Source: Tethya wilhelma (Eukaryota; Porifera; Demospongiae; Tethyida; Tethyidae). Taken from it: a stretch of 64,000 nucleotides of DNA. The position numbers and the translations under genes are program-made. Each line of letters starts with the position of its first letter. Position 1 is the stretch's first letter. Under the pieces are notes generated by a model. That model was not told the origin of the DNA. It did not search any database and saw only the letters and a list, made by a program, of their open reading frames with translations. The DNA is taken from assembly GCA_964030475.1 (NCBI GenBank), contig CAXIPT010000001.1, forward strand, positions 18,876,423 through 18,940,422, in the 5' to 3' direction. Shown here piece by piece: positions 1 to 15,448 of the stretch.

Positions 1-292
1 TACGGGAACGGGACTCTTCCTTATCTATGTGAGCAGTGGATTCTGAGGTGTGCGTGAAGTTTCTATTTTTCCTCCCCACTTCTGTAAGCGACCCACTCTT
101 GTGCTCTGATCAATAACTATATGTTCTCTAGTGTGTCTGTGCGCTAATATTACTGACTAAAGCTCAAAATCGTTTAAAATTCGTCATATTTTTAGGCTTT
201 TTCTCTGCATACTTTGCTAATTAACTTTGTCATCTATGAACTCTTGTTATTATTGGAATTCTTTGCAGATTGTCTCGTTTGAAGCTGATAAA
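1..292 (+). other. 5' flank of HDAC3 gene
   Basis: No open coding stretch is seen. A good 3' splice site (ctttgcag, ending at 268) lies 24 bp before the HDAC3 start codon, so the gene may have a non-coding first exon further left with an intron ending here. No TATA box was recognised. Confidence 0.35.
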
Positions 293-3688
<3,396 letters not shown>

Positions 3689-4166
3689 TCACAGACCTCT
3701 GTTTTTGTTTCCTGTTCTCAACTCTCCACTTTTTGTTAATTTCCACAATATACTTGTATAAGCCACACCCATTTATTTAATACCAACTGCATGATGCATT
3801 ATAATATTATACCAGTTCATGCATTGTTTTACGTATAGCCATTTGTTTTGTATGGAACATATCATAACCATTGTTCTCCCTCTATAAATTTAAATATTCA
3901 TAAGTTAAAGTGATTGTAAAGTATTGTAGTTCGGACTAACTTATAAGGTTGATGAGTACAAAAGTATTTCCACAGATGATTATATACAGTATGGTAATAT
4001 AATCACCTATGGTATATATAATATACCCTGTGCTAGCTGCGGTAGTGTATGTATGTATGTATGTACATGCGGAAAATATATGTGTGAATTTTTGCAGGCT
4101 GCCGTTCACGATCGTCCATTATGTATCCTGCATGTGGAAAATAAAAGACATTGACTATTACCATGG
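3689..4166. other. Intergenic between convergent HDAC3 and peroxiredoxin 3' ends
   Basis: AT-rich DNA with the 3' UTRs of two converging genes and a short (GTAT)n tract near 4048-4064. No coding sequence or RNA gene was seen. Confidence 0.6.
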
Positions 4167-4372
4167 TCATGTGACTGTCACATGATAGTCATGTGATTCT
4201 CCACCACTCACATCGGGGGTCCACCCGTGTAGACACACCTCCCCATGGAGATCGGTGTACTGATATGCCTTGACCAATCGCAGCACCTCGTCCACTGACC
4301 GTGCCACCTGGAGGTCAGAGATGGCTATGTCACGGATGATGCCTTGGTTGTCGATGATGAAACGGGCTCTGT

Positions 4373-4463
<91 letters not shown>

Positions 4464-4470
4464 NNNNNNN

Positions 4471-4550
<80 letters not shown>

Positions 4551-5900
4551 GAGAAAGGGGGAAGGGGGCATTACTAAATTTAAGGACAGAAAGTTCCTAA
4601 GAATAATGTAATCACTAAAGAAACAATATGCTATAAAGATTAGGGGATGACTTTAAGTTTCTATGGTTGTGTTCTGGTGTACAATACAATATTCGCTAGC
4701 TTGCAAACTCACATCAATTCATCAATAATAAATTATTATCTGTTATGATGATCATAAGTGTTGATAATCAAATTATTTCCACAACTTTCAATCTAAGCCA
4801 CCACACATTAGCAAACAAATTAGTCTATCTGAGCTAGACCCTTTGTTCTACCCCTGATCTGTGATCTGTTTAACACTAGCTTCATTAAAGGAACTGTGTC
4901 ACTATAATATATAAGCACTGTTTTGTTACAAAAAATAAAATGCGTAAGTTTTGTTACATTTTTGTTAACAAATGCACAATACACATACGTACACAGAGCT
5001 AGTATCCGGACATGGTACCCAGATTGCGCTAGAAACAAAACAAAAAAATCTCACAAAAGGTCATAGAACGTCATAAAACGTCACGCATTTTATTTTTAGT
5101 AACAAAACAACACTTATTATAGTAACAGTTACTTTAACCAACCATGCAGGCCTTTCCTATTAGTTTAAGCGGTGAATTGGAGGCTATATAGTTTGATGTA
5201 CATACCTTAGGGGAACCCCCTCGCTCTCCAGTAACACACCGTACTTGTTTGCTATCTGTTTTGTGGGGTCGGCCACGAGGGGGTAGCGAATATTTCCAAT
5301 GCCCCCCTGAGTTGGGGGGAGGTTGACCCAGCCTAGGTGAGCATAGCGACTATCACATGAGCAACCAATCACTTCACAGTTAGTGGCTTTGAAAGAGTCG
5401 TAAAGGTCATTGAATGCTAGCAGTTCTGTTGGGCATACGTCAGAACTGTTGTGAGTGTGTGAGGAGCGTGAGTGTGTGAAATGTGAGGGGAGAGGGTGTG
5501 TGAGGAGTGTGTGAGGAATGAAGGTGTGTGTGTGTGTGTGTGTCTGTGTGTGTGTGCGTGTGCATGCCAACTTACTTACAAGTCATAAGGGTAGAAGAAA
5601 AAGACAAGATATTTTCCTAGAGAAAGTGCGTTGAGAAGAAACAAGTATACATTAACATATAAAAACTTGGCCATTCATGACCATTGATTGAAAAGAGATG
5701 CAACATTAATACACACTGCTGATCTTAGTGGAGCTTGCTCACAAAGAAGCCATAAATACACACACCTGTCAAGCTATCTATTTTACCATAATAAAACTAT
5801 ATGCACCTTTATACTCCTCTAGAGAGATCTCCACGAAGTCTCTGTCGATGACAGCCGTGCCAGTCCACGGAGGAGCCTTCTGCTGTACCTTCAGCGCCAT
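4167..5900 (-). CDS. Typical 2-Cys peroxiredoxin
   Basis: Thiol peroxidase of the PRDX1-4 group, which reduces H2O2 and is recycled by thioredoxin. Minus-strand exons 5900-5807, 5616-5580, 5445-5206, 4368-4167 join in phase into 190 residues (ATG at 5900, TGA at 4167-4169); the family is usually about 199. Visible features are [11 protein letters not shown] before the peroxidatic Cys in VCPTELLAF, then GGIGNIRYP (GGLG in eukaryotic relatives), [18 protein letters not shown], and the resolving Cys in GEVCLHGW (usually VCPAGW). There is no signal peptide, so a cytosolic enzyme is likely. The C-terminal helix with the YF motif is absent and the tail is HDYHVTVT, which reads through a TCACATGAC-type intronic repeat. 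A further 3' exon may therefore be missed. The last intron is a CT/CA microsatellite with a 7-N gap. Confidence 0.9.
4379..4552. repeat. (TG)n(GA)n microsatellite with 7-base N gap (4464-4470)
   Basis: On the peroxiredoxin sense strand this is (TC)n followed by (CA)n, directly before the acceptor of the last exon (exon start 4368). Confidence 0.95.
4887..5135. mobile_element. MITE, AAAGGAACTGTGTCACTAT family, copy 1
   Basis: The left end is aaaggaactgtgtcactata and the right end is its degenerate inverse (agtaacagttacttt). The interior has tcacaaaaggtcatag and cattttatttttagtaac. A second copy lies at 48219-48431 inside PIF1. This copy sits in the third peroxiredoxin intron. Confidence 0.75.
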
Positions 5901-6886
5901 TGACAGTAGCAGGTAGGTAGGAATGGCTTCATTAGCTCGTCAACTGCTCTCAGGGTCGGTTGGCTCTGGTGACGTGACACACCTCCAGGGATCATGTGAG
6001 ACCGTTGGCATTGAACTATGAATACACTTTTGCAGTATGCACAAAATTAATGATAAAAAATAATGCTCTAGAAATTACAATCTTTCAGCTCTAAGAAGTC
6101 ATAACTTTAATTCTTTGGACTAATATACTGTATGCTCATAAAAACAACAACAACAACAATAACAACAACAACAACAATAACTGTAGCCCTGTTATATTAT
6201 CTATGCTGTAGCATAGATCATGAAACATCATGTAATGTAATGAATAATTTTTCATAATGATTATCAGCATCTACATAAGGAAAAGAAATTATAAATTATT
6301 AAGTCAAATCTCAACATTAATTTTGTAATCATAAATATAGGCACAAAATCAGGTTCTGCTATTTCAACTGAATGGACCATGCAGCTACGGCATGCATTTT
6401 TTCAGTAGCCAGAGTGCCACTCCGTCTCGACTAAATAGACCAGGCCAGCTGCAGCTGAATGGACCCAACGGTTTCCAGGCTTCATGCACGACCTACAACA
6501 GCATGCAGGCACCATAAAGTTAACTCGCATTCGATATTCAGTGAAGTCTTTAGCAGGAAAAAGGCCCTTCTCATTGCCTCTTCTTAGTAAGAAGCAATCA
6601 CCCTGGCATTGAGCTTATCTTCCTAGTACATGGTTACTGGCAGAGATGCCACACTGAATGAGTACCAAGAAAATTGCTTTAGAGTTGACTGATTGTGTGG
6701 TAACTCAGACAATAGTACAAAGCCCTATACATGCAATCGCCAAAAGGATGAGAGGAAATGATTATAAAGCTAATTTATTAAGCTACCTCCCTAAGCTACC
6801 TCCCTATATAAATACAGCAGCAGTAACAAGCAATTGCAGCGGAACTTTTGGAAAGAAAGCACTGTTGGAAGAAGGGAGGAATCACT
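5901..6886. promoter_or_regulatory. Divergent promoter region, peroxiredoxin / heme peroxidase
   Basis: 986 bp separate the two start codons. A TATA box (tatataaat, about 6805-6813) lies about 75 bp before the heme peroxidase ATG. An (AAC)n tract lies at about 6143-6180. No TATA was seen for the peroxiredoxin side. No gene is evident here. Confidence 0.5.
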
Positions 6887-9800
6887 ATGAGGAAACCATT
6901 GCAGATTTGCCTGCTTGCTGTTTGCTTGGCTGTTGCATTGGCAAGATACAAGAGCACTGATTTCACTGATGCAGGTACGATTTTGGCTAGCAATTTTCTG
7001 ACACTTGATTCAGAAAATAATGGTCACCATAACTGTTACACTGAGCTTCTAGTTGATATATTATTACTTTGTGCATGCATTTTGTTCCACAGAGAGAATG
7101 GAAGCCACCCAGCAGGCTGTGAAAGTAGCCAAAGCAAATATGGAGGCATTTGATAGGAAAAGGATAGAGAAGGCCAAAATCCAAGCTGAGAGTGGACTTA
7201 CTTCGGCTCAACTCTTGAGTAGATTCTTCCGTAAGGCATCTCCAAGAACAGAAAGGATGGGAAAAGCACGTCTGATGATGGAAGATGCTGTTCGTGGGGC
7301 AGAACGATTGCTGCTTGATCAGAAGCGAGCAAAAACTGCCTCGATTGCAAGCAAAGAAAAACAGGCTGAAGTGTTGGCTCAGGAACTTTTCCACACTCCC
7401 GGCACACTTCTCACAAAGAATGAATACGCACACATCAGTGAAGAAGCTGCATGTGAAGAAGTTCGCAATGAAGACATCGACTGTAGCCTTATATCAGACT
7501 CCTTTCGTACTTATGATGGTACTTGCAACAACTTGGACCGTCCAGCTGAAGGCTCTTCTGCAACAGCTTTCCGACGATTAATTCCGCCCCGCTATGAAGA
7601 TGGTCTCAACCAACCGAATGGATTTAGACAGAGCAAAATGACGGATAACATGTTCTATGGTCCTTTCGCTCCACCCCACCCTAGTGCTCGTCTGGTGAGT
7701 GATACCATTATCACAGACCGTCTTATCGATGAGGAACGACACACCCACTTGGTGATGCAGTGGGGACAATTCATGGACCACGACCTCGATTTGGCTGTAG
7801 AGTTCACTGATGCTGACGTTATGTGCCACGGATGTGAATCTAACGACATTTGCTTGCCTATTCAGGTACCAAGTGACGACCAAGCCTCTGGATTGGGCCA
7901 ACCTAACAACGGAGGTTGTCTCGAATTCCGTCGCACAATCCCCGTTTGCCGAAAATCATTCGAGTTTGAGCCTCGCGAACAGATTAACGAACTCACCCAC
8001 TACATTGATGGCTCAATGGTGTATGGATCGACAAAAGCACGAGCCGATTTCTTGCGTACTGAAAAAGGAGGACTGCTCAAAGAAGGAGAGTCTAGAGGTA
8101 CCAGCAAAGCTTCCCTACCTGAAGTACCTTCTGCACCAGAGGCTGATGGGTCATGTAGGATACCTGTAGAGGACTACAAAGGAGACGTGCAAAAGACGTC
8201 TCCTGGAGAAAATGGAAGGTGCTGTCCTGATGGCCCAGACAAGAATCACCCAATCGCATCGTGTTTCTTTGCCGGTGATGTTCGTGTCAACGAGCAGGTC
8301 TCTCTGATTGTTATGCACACCATCTGGCTCCGTGAACACAACAGGGTGGCAACAGCTCTGGCCAACATCAACCCTAGTTGGGATGATGAGAAAGTCTACC
8401 AGGAAGCACGTAAGATTGTCATTGCAGAGATACAACATATCCACTACGAGGAGTACCTCCCAGCCGTGTTTGGCCGAGAGATGTATGATAAAATGATCGG
8501 ACCCTACCCCGGCTACCAACCTCAGATAGATGTATCTATTCCCAATGCTTTTGCCACTGCAGCTTATCGATTTGGACACAGCCAAATTCAGAACGAATTT
8601 CAGCGACTCGACTCAAACTTTCGGCCAATTGAGCAAGGACCTCTCAACCTGTTTGATGCCTTCTTCAACCCTCAGGAGTACTATAATGGTGGTGGCACTG
8701 ATCCCATTGTGAGAGGATGGCTCAACCAGCCTGCCCGACGCCTCGACGAGTTCCTCAACTCAATTCTGACCACACGTTTGTTTGAAACTGCCGATTCCCC
8801 AGGAATGGATTTGGCCTCTCTTAACATTCAGCGAAGCAGGGATCACGGTCTACCTCCTTACACAGTCTGGAGAGACTTCTGCCAGGCACGATTCAAGGAC
8901 AACGTCAGCAACTTTGAGACAATAAACTTTGCAAATGAATTGACAAAGATCAGATTCCTTCAGACGTACGGATCTCTTGATACAGTTGACCTGTTTGTAG
9001 GTGGACTTGCCGAGGAGCCTCTCCCTGGAGCTCTCATTGGCCCCACTTTTGCTTGCATTTTTGCACTCACCTTCTCAAATCTCAGAGCTGGAGATCGATT
9101 CTGGTACGTACGAAGGTATGGATGGACCTCAGGCCTTCACACCCGAACAATTGGCTCAAATCAAACGCACAAGTATGAGTAGAATTATCTGTGACAATGC
9201 TGATGATATACAAGCTGTTCAAGGCAATGCCTTCCTGCAAGGAACCAAGAAGTCATGCTCATCAGCCATTGAACAGATGAGTCTTGAACCTTGGAAAGAA
9301 GATGTTGCAGATGACCTGTGCTACTATAAAGTCCAGTTTTTGCCACACGACTCTGAAGTGGAATACTTCTTCAATCATGAGTAAACCATCAACATCTAAT
9401 GGAATTGAGAACTATTATGTCGTTGATAAGCCAAACTCTCAGACAGTGGAGCGGTGTATCCCATTTCAATGCCCTACTTCTGATACAAACAGCAATATTT
9501 TTACTTTTCCCTCATCTTCTAAAAATGACAATTTTAACAATTTCCACGTGTGTAGACTGACAATAAATTCTAACCTTTCTTCAAGACAGAGCACACTTTA
9601 TAAATATTTGTTCCGAGTCAAGAGTATCTATCATGGAGTTTTTGAAACCAGCAGCATACAAGACTCAAGTGGCATATTCCACAGTCAATCCAGTTGTGAA
9701 GCTTCTCAAAACAGTGCTCTAAAATACGACTGTTTTGGAGATGGACCCTCTAAGGGTGGAGGTGACATGAGGAACACAGACAGTGTTATGCCTGTCTTGG

Positions 9801-10123
9801 AGAGTGTCGATATTGATGATCCAAAGTTTATAGAACAGGTTCCAGGACGTATTAGATCTCTTTTGAGAAGCATTTTCCAGCCATCACCCAGTGTAAGCGC
9901 AATTAAGATATGATTGTTTATATTGTGCAGTATAATGCATGCACATAAATTAATAATAGCTTTCTATAAATTGTAATACCATAATTATTAGGAACAAGAG
10001 AAAGTAACAAATCAGGCCATAGAGATGAAAAAGGTCGAAGAGAAGCAGTACAATGAGGAGAGCAAAGCTGATAAATTGATGTATTTGCTTGAAGAAACTT
10101 TGGAAGAACTGAAAAACAATTAA
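6887..10123 (+). CDS. Secreted animal heme peroxidase (peroxidasin/peroxinectin type), with frameshifts
   Basis: Haem enzyme of the myeloperoxidase/peroxidasin superfamily that oxidises halides or organic substrates with H2O2. Exon 1 (6887-6974) encodes a signal peptide (LLAVCLAVALA). Exon 2 runs 7093-9892 and the last exon 9992-10123 (TAA). Family motifs: YDGTCNN, distal site QWGQFMDHDL (Gln, Asp, His), MHTIWLREHNRVA (catalytic Arg and haem-linked Glu), proximal His in AYRFGHSQI, and RSRDHGLPPY. The frame breaks near 9103-9115, where GTAC is directly repeated right after RFW; coding continues in the next frame as GPQAFTPEQLAQIKRTS. It shifts again near 9384. The third frame encodes about 170 unrecognised residues, then a short charged helix (EQEKVTNQAIEMKKVEEKQY). 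The domain is certain; the tail and its frame are less so. It could be a decaying gene, but two local indels in long coding frames also fit assembly error. Confidence 0.85.
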
Positions 10124-10309
10124 TAAAAAAAGACTTAGTATTAGAATGACTTTTTATAATATAGATTGATGATAATTTAGCTTGTAACAAAGATGTAAGG
10201 CAGCATCATTGTACACTCTAGCTATAATCAATTCTTAATCTTGTGTCTACCAAATTGGCTATTCACTTTAAAAAACAGTGGGACCAACGTTAACATGTAC
10301 TGACTCCAT

Positions 10310-10537
10310 CAGTGGTGTAGGAAGTATGCATGGGCACACTGGGTGCTGGTGAACCCATAAATTTTTCAGGCAGTTATAATTATAGTCATTTTAGATTTGA
10401 GTATATAATGATGAGGCAAAATATGCTCAGAATGCACCTCATGATCAGAGCACCTAAATTCTCAAGATTTCTGGTGGAGCATGCATGCCCACATGCAGAA
10501 CCTACCACGGCCCAAAAAATGACTTCCTACACCACTG
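10310..10537. mobile_element. hAT-like MITE with target duplication
   Basis: Terminal inverted repeats CAGTGGTGTAGGAAG (10310-10324) and its inverse ending at 10537 are flanked by the direct repeat CTCCAT at 10304-10309 and 10538-10543. The CAGTGG-GTAG terminus resembles hAT elements, although those usually make 8-bp duplications. The rest of the intergenic stretch 10124-10967 is AT-rich with no gene seen. Confidence 0.75.
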
Positions 10538-10967
10538 CTCCATGTACTACGGTATTTATACTTTGAAAGAAAGAACAAATTGAAAAACAAATGGAACAAA
10601 TTGAAATAATTGAATTTCAAACACTGGGAAATAAGGCTTTGGAAAGAGAAGCTATATAGATGCATAGGGAGATTTAATTACATGTGATAATTATTATAGC
10701 TAGGGAATAATTTATTATACACAGACAAAAAACTAAAAAAGCAACCCAAATAACACAACTAGATAATAATATTATTTGAAATAATTAATGATTAAATTAG
10801 TTGAACAATAGCTTTAAAACTTGGGGAATGACATGGTCATTATATTAGGGGAAATAATTATCAGTAAAACAAGTAAGTAAACACAGCCCTCAAAAAACAA
10901 CTCCAGAACTCAACACAATAATACAATACTTTTCTGATAAATTCAAATCCATGACATTGCAGGCAGG

Positions 10968-12505
10968 TTAGATAACAGTTCCTATTTCTACTGAGTCAGT
11001 TTGACTGTCGGAAGAATCAGTAGTGTGGCCGCCCACTACCATTAATTCATTGGTCGAAAGAACTGCCACAAAGCACTGATATCGACTAGTGCTCATGTGA
11101 CTGATGACCTCCCATTTGTCAGAGGTGGGATGGTAGATCTGAACATCTGAAGTGATGTCAAAGGAATCTGTACTGCCTTCTGTCATCTCACTGTCCTGGT
11201 ACTTAATGTTGTGGTTTGCATGACCATTGCCACCGATGGCTAGCAGTCGACCGTAAAGTGTGACACAAGTGAATCCTTCAACTCGAAGGCTAGAAACTCT
11301 ACTCCATATATTATATGACCTGGTAAGTGGTTTGACTAGATATTGAGTAACTTGATCTTGAAATGTACTTGGAATTGACTTACAAGACTGGAAGAGGTCA
11401 ATCAGGCTACATGTATACACTGACTTACTGTCATTCAATGCTCCAACAATGTAGACACGTTCATGACAGATGGACATGGAGGCATTGTAGAGTGGCGTAA
11501 GTAGGTCTGCAGCAGATGACCATTGCTCTGTATTAGTGTTCATAATTTCTACAGTTTCCAGTGTCTTCTTGTCTTGATCTATTCCTCCAGCAACTATCAA
11601 AGCTCGTTCAATGGACAATGTTATTGCAAAAGCTCTCCTAGTTGGCATTGATAGGAATGTATCACTCCTCCAACTAGTACTACTACTCATTCTGTCGCCT
11701 GGTTCTCTAGTGTGGCTGAAGAGCTTATTGGTCACCTTATCACCCAAAAGTTGATTGCCAAACCGGGTAACTTTACCACCAACAGCAACTAGATAGCCTT
11801 TAATGACTGCTAGAGAAGAGGATGAGTTTGGACAGTCAGGAAGTTGTTTCCAAGTCTCATTTCTTGAGTTGTAGGCATAAATGGTCTGTTTACCAGCCCT
11901 GAGGTACACCATCTCACCATCAACAACAGCATTAGAGTCTCTGGCTAACTTACATGGTGCCTTCTTGCCCTCTCTCCACCTCAGTGTGAGGCTGTCCCTG
12001 GTTGCTGTGGCTATTCTAGCCATGGGAGGAGGAGTCTGTGGAGGGTCTCTGAGGCTTGTTTGTGGTTCAACTAGTTTCTCAGTTGGCCATTTTCCCTCCA
12101 GTTGTTGTTCTATTTCCTGGATTCGTGTCTGATATTTATTTGTCACTTGTTGACTAGATTTAAGCTGCTGAGTGACCCGTTGTAGTTGTCTCTGTTGTTC
12201 TCTAATAGTTCCTCTCAGCTGTTGGCATTCTTGTTGACTAATTTCTTCCCCTCTCTCAGTTGCAGCTGGTTCTGGTCTTTCTTGAGCTCTTCTAACGCTT
12301 TCTATAAACTGAGGTGCTTCTTTCAGAGCTGCTACTCTAGGACACAGCTCCTGAGCGGAAGGACGATCAACATCACTGTCATTGAGACATTCGAGTGCAA
12401 TCGGTAGGAGAGGGTGGTTGGGATCAACTAGAATGATGTGGTTTTCTCGACGTTCAATTTCTGGAACAGGTATATGAACTTTACCGTCTGGGATTCGAGG
12501 ATCAG
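10968..12505 (-). CDS. Kinase / coiled-coil / kelch protein, 5' part missing
   Basis: The 3' part of a gene of the same architecture as the complete one at 58367-61280. The open frame 12503-10968 (512 codons including stop TAA) begins in a protein-kinase C-lobe tail (LPIALECLNDSDVDRPSAQELCPRV, of which DRPSAQEL is typical). A Gln-rich coiled coil follows (EISQQECQQLRGTI through QQLKSSQQVTNKYQ). The rest is kelch-type beta-propeller with repeats such as YLVAVGGKV, ALIVAGGID and LLAIGGNGH and an ending ELMVVGGHTTDS. No intron is present, unlike the second copy, which has introns in the kinase tail and coiled coil. The frame stays open up to a single N at 12506, and beyond it there is no kinase sequence. 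Substrates are unknown; signalling or adaptor use is inferred from the architecture. Confidence 0.8.
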
Positions 12506-12506
12506 N
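12506..12506. other. Single N, probable assembly join
   Basis: The kinase coding frame of the gene on the left stops exactly at this base, and the right side is intron-like (TCATGTGAC) DNA. The DEP-PH-GPx gene on the right also lacks its 5' exons. Sequence has probably been lost or two contigs joined here. Confidence 0.6.
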
Positions 12507-12581
12507 TCATGTGACTTAATTGGGTTGTTTATATAATAATTATTGATGTTTATTCAATAGGTATGATGCAACAGGATGTTA

Positions 12582-12646
<65 letters not shown>

Positions 12647-12852
12647 CAGTGTGTGTTTGTGTGTCTGAACTAATTGGTTTCACTTGGGAGTTGCCGAATA
12701 CTTTGTAGTTGGTTCAGTTTACCAATCAGCTGTGCATGTTTATGATTGTACATGTGTTCATGTCAACTTGATTTCAGTATCAAAGCCCCTCTGTTTGCTG
12801 TTACTTATTATCTGTTTTGACTTTATAATGCTCCTTGTTATTTCTACTCACG

Positions 12853-12919
<67 letters not shown>

Positions 12920-12937
12920 ACACACATAACCTCTGAG
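12507..12937 (+). other. Intron-like stretch before DEP exon, with (CT)n and (CA)n
   Basis: (CT)n lies at about 12583-12636 and (CA)n at about 12857-12926. I see no convincing coding exon, so the first exons of the downstream gene are missing or unrecognised. The (CA)n leads to the acceptor ctctgag (ending 12937). Confidence 0.55.
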
Positions 12938-13427
12938 CTGGTAGACTGGTTTGTCAGAAGTGGCGAGGCCTCCTCTAGAGCGGCTGCTATAGAGCTGGGG
13001 CAGCTGCTAGTCAATGTCGACTACATTCATCACGTGGTGGATGAACATAACTTTGAAGACGCTTATCTCTTCTTCAGATTCAGACAGGATGGTAAGGTCG
13101 CTGATTAGTTTCATTTTGAAAAAGAAATGCAACTTCAAATAAAATGCAAAGGAAAGAGATTCAATCAAAAGAATTCCAACTTCCATCAATTTATTAGATT
13201 TATTTGCTGGATTGCAGTTTTCCTTTAGAAACCAGTTTGTTTTCTTCCTCTAGCATATTTTCTGGTGTGGAGACTTACTCTAGCTACCCCTCTGGCTATA
13301 GACCTCCTTCCCAGGCTCTCACCTTTGACTAGTGAAAGGTCAATAATTAAATGGGGGAAGAGCTTGGGAACAGGCAACATCCTTTGTGGGTTCACAAGAA
13401 TGTGTATTTGTGTTTTTCCAGGAACGT

Positions 13428-13485
<58 letters not shown>

Positions 13486-13699
13486 GAGCCACCTGAAAGT
13501 GCCTTCAAAGGTCCCTCAGTGGCTTACCTGAGAGGGCAGGAAGGAGTTCTCATCAGTCTACTGGCCAAGAAGAGGCTCCTCATAGGATGGACCTACTATG
13601 TCTACATCCTGTTGCCAGGCACCAAGAAGCTTTATCAGTACAGAACAGAGCTGGTGAGTAGAATGGCTGGAGAGTGATAATTTTGATGTGAGCATTGCA

Positions 13700-13751
<52 letters not shown>

Positions 13752-15407
13752 GAGTCAAATCCTCTCAGCTGTGTCAATCTCAGTGGTTATTCCGTCCAGC
13801 CTGAGTCTCCGCCCACCTCTCTCATAGAGGACAGAGGAGCCATTCAGAGGCACATCCTTCACTTCTACAACAAAGAAAAAGTTAAATGTGAGTTGATTTG
13901 TTTTGTTTGCAAGCTATATATCTTTTGTTAATCACTCATTATATTATACTACTGTAGATTGGGCGTGTTGAAAATATTTCGTAAATAAAATTTCAGATAT
14001 TTAATTTTCGTAAATACAGTACATATGAAAAAATTTTAACGTGTCGTCACATTCAAAAGTTCACGTTTGAAATTTTCGTAGATTTTAATTTTCGTGAATG
14101 CAGTGTCATACGAAAAAATTTTAACTACAGAATTTTCCCGATCTACCGTACTTGGCAAGATGGAAATTAACTTTATTCCTATACTTGCAGATCTAAATGT
14201 ACACCCCATACCCACACCCTCACACCCTCATCCCCTCACATCCTCACCCTCACACATCCTCATACCCTCACACCTTCATACCCTCACATCCTCACATCCT
14301 CACATCCTCACACCCTCACACCCTCAGGTCTATCCCTATCGGCTGACAGCGGTGACCTCCAGTTGTCGTGGCTCCACGCCCTGGAAGCCATAGGAGTGGA
14401 GGTGCTACCAGCGGCAGAGGAGGTGGAAGACCTCGTGAAGAATGCCAAGTCAATTTACGAATTTGAAGCAAAGGATATTGATGGCAACGCCACTTCAATG
14501 GAAATATATAGGTACGTATGTGTGTGTGGGATTTGTCTTTGAAGTCATGTGATTTGCTTTTGAAGTCATGTGACCTGTCTTTAAAGTCACGTGATTTGGT
14601 TTAAGTCACATGATCTGTTTTGTGATCATTGTGTGTGTGAACGAATGATCATGTGACTGTCATGTGATCATCTACAGAGGTCATGTGACTTTGATTGTCA
14701 ACGTGGCGTCGGCATGAGGGTTAACTGAGAAGAACTACACTCAACTGGTTCAATTACACAATTCTTATTCGGAGTCGATGGGGTTAAGAATTCTGGCGTT
14801 TCCTTGCAATCAATTTGGACGACAGGTTAGCATAAGCATCTCACAATGTCACATGATTGTCACATGACCACTATTGCATTGTCACATGACTGTCGCATGA
14901 TCCTATAGGAGCCGGGAACGGAGGAGGAAATAAAAGAATTTGTGAGTCAGTTTGGAGTGGAGTTCGATATGTTCAGCAAGGTGGATGTCAACGGGTCTTC
15001 AGCCCACCCTCTCTATAAGTACCTCAAGTCAAGAGTGAGGAGCAACCTGGGCAGCTTCATCAAGTGGAACTTTGAAAAGGTTTGTCGCCAGGAAAAACAA
15101 CAATAATAATTCTCTGTTTGTAGCTAAGAGGCTCATTCTCAGACCCATTTCTCCTCTGATAAGGAAGGAGAGGCCTGGGAATTGCATTGATGAAACAAAA
15201 ATTCTTTATACAAACTCAATATTGCCACGGTAGGTGTGTGCATTAGTAAGCACATCTGTATGCATGGCAATGGGCTAGTCTATTGAGCTAGACCCATTTT
15301 TAAATGATCCTTTCCTGTATCTTAGATGGCAAAAATAGGTCTAGCAGAGGTCGCTTTTGGTACTAAAATCTAATTGGTCAATCTACAGTCAAAAATTCAT
15401 TATAGCT

Positions 15408-15448
<41 letters not shown>

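Noticed and set aside
4040..4140. An extra 3' exon of the peroxiredoxin carrying a YF tail
   Set aside because: A plausible acceptor exists, but the following codons reach a stop at once and encode no YF motif.
4270..4611. Open frames of ERER/CVCV type on the plus strand
   Set aside because: They come from the (TG)n(GA)n repeat and the reverse of a peroxiredoxin exon.
9381..9409. A 29-base intron explaining the second frame change in the heme peroxidase
   Set aside because: Too short for the introns seen here, and it does not lead into the open downstream frame.
12684..12929. Open frame as the missing first half of the DEP domain
   Set aside because: The sequence does not resemble a DEP N-terminus and ends in (CA)n.
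14715..14717. In-frame TGA read as a premature stop making the GPx fusion a pseudogene
   Set aside because: It is the only stop, sits precisely at the GPx selenocysteine site, and a SECIS-like hairpin follows the normal stop codon.
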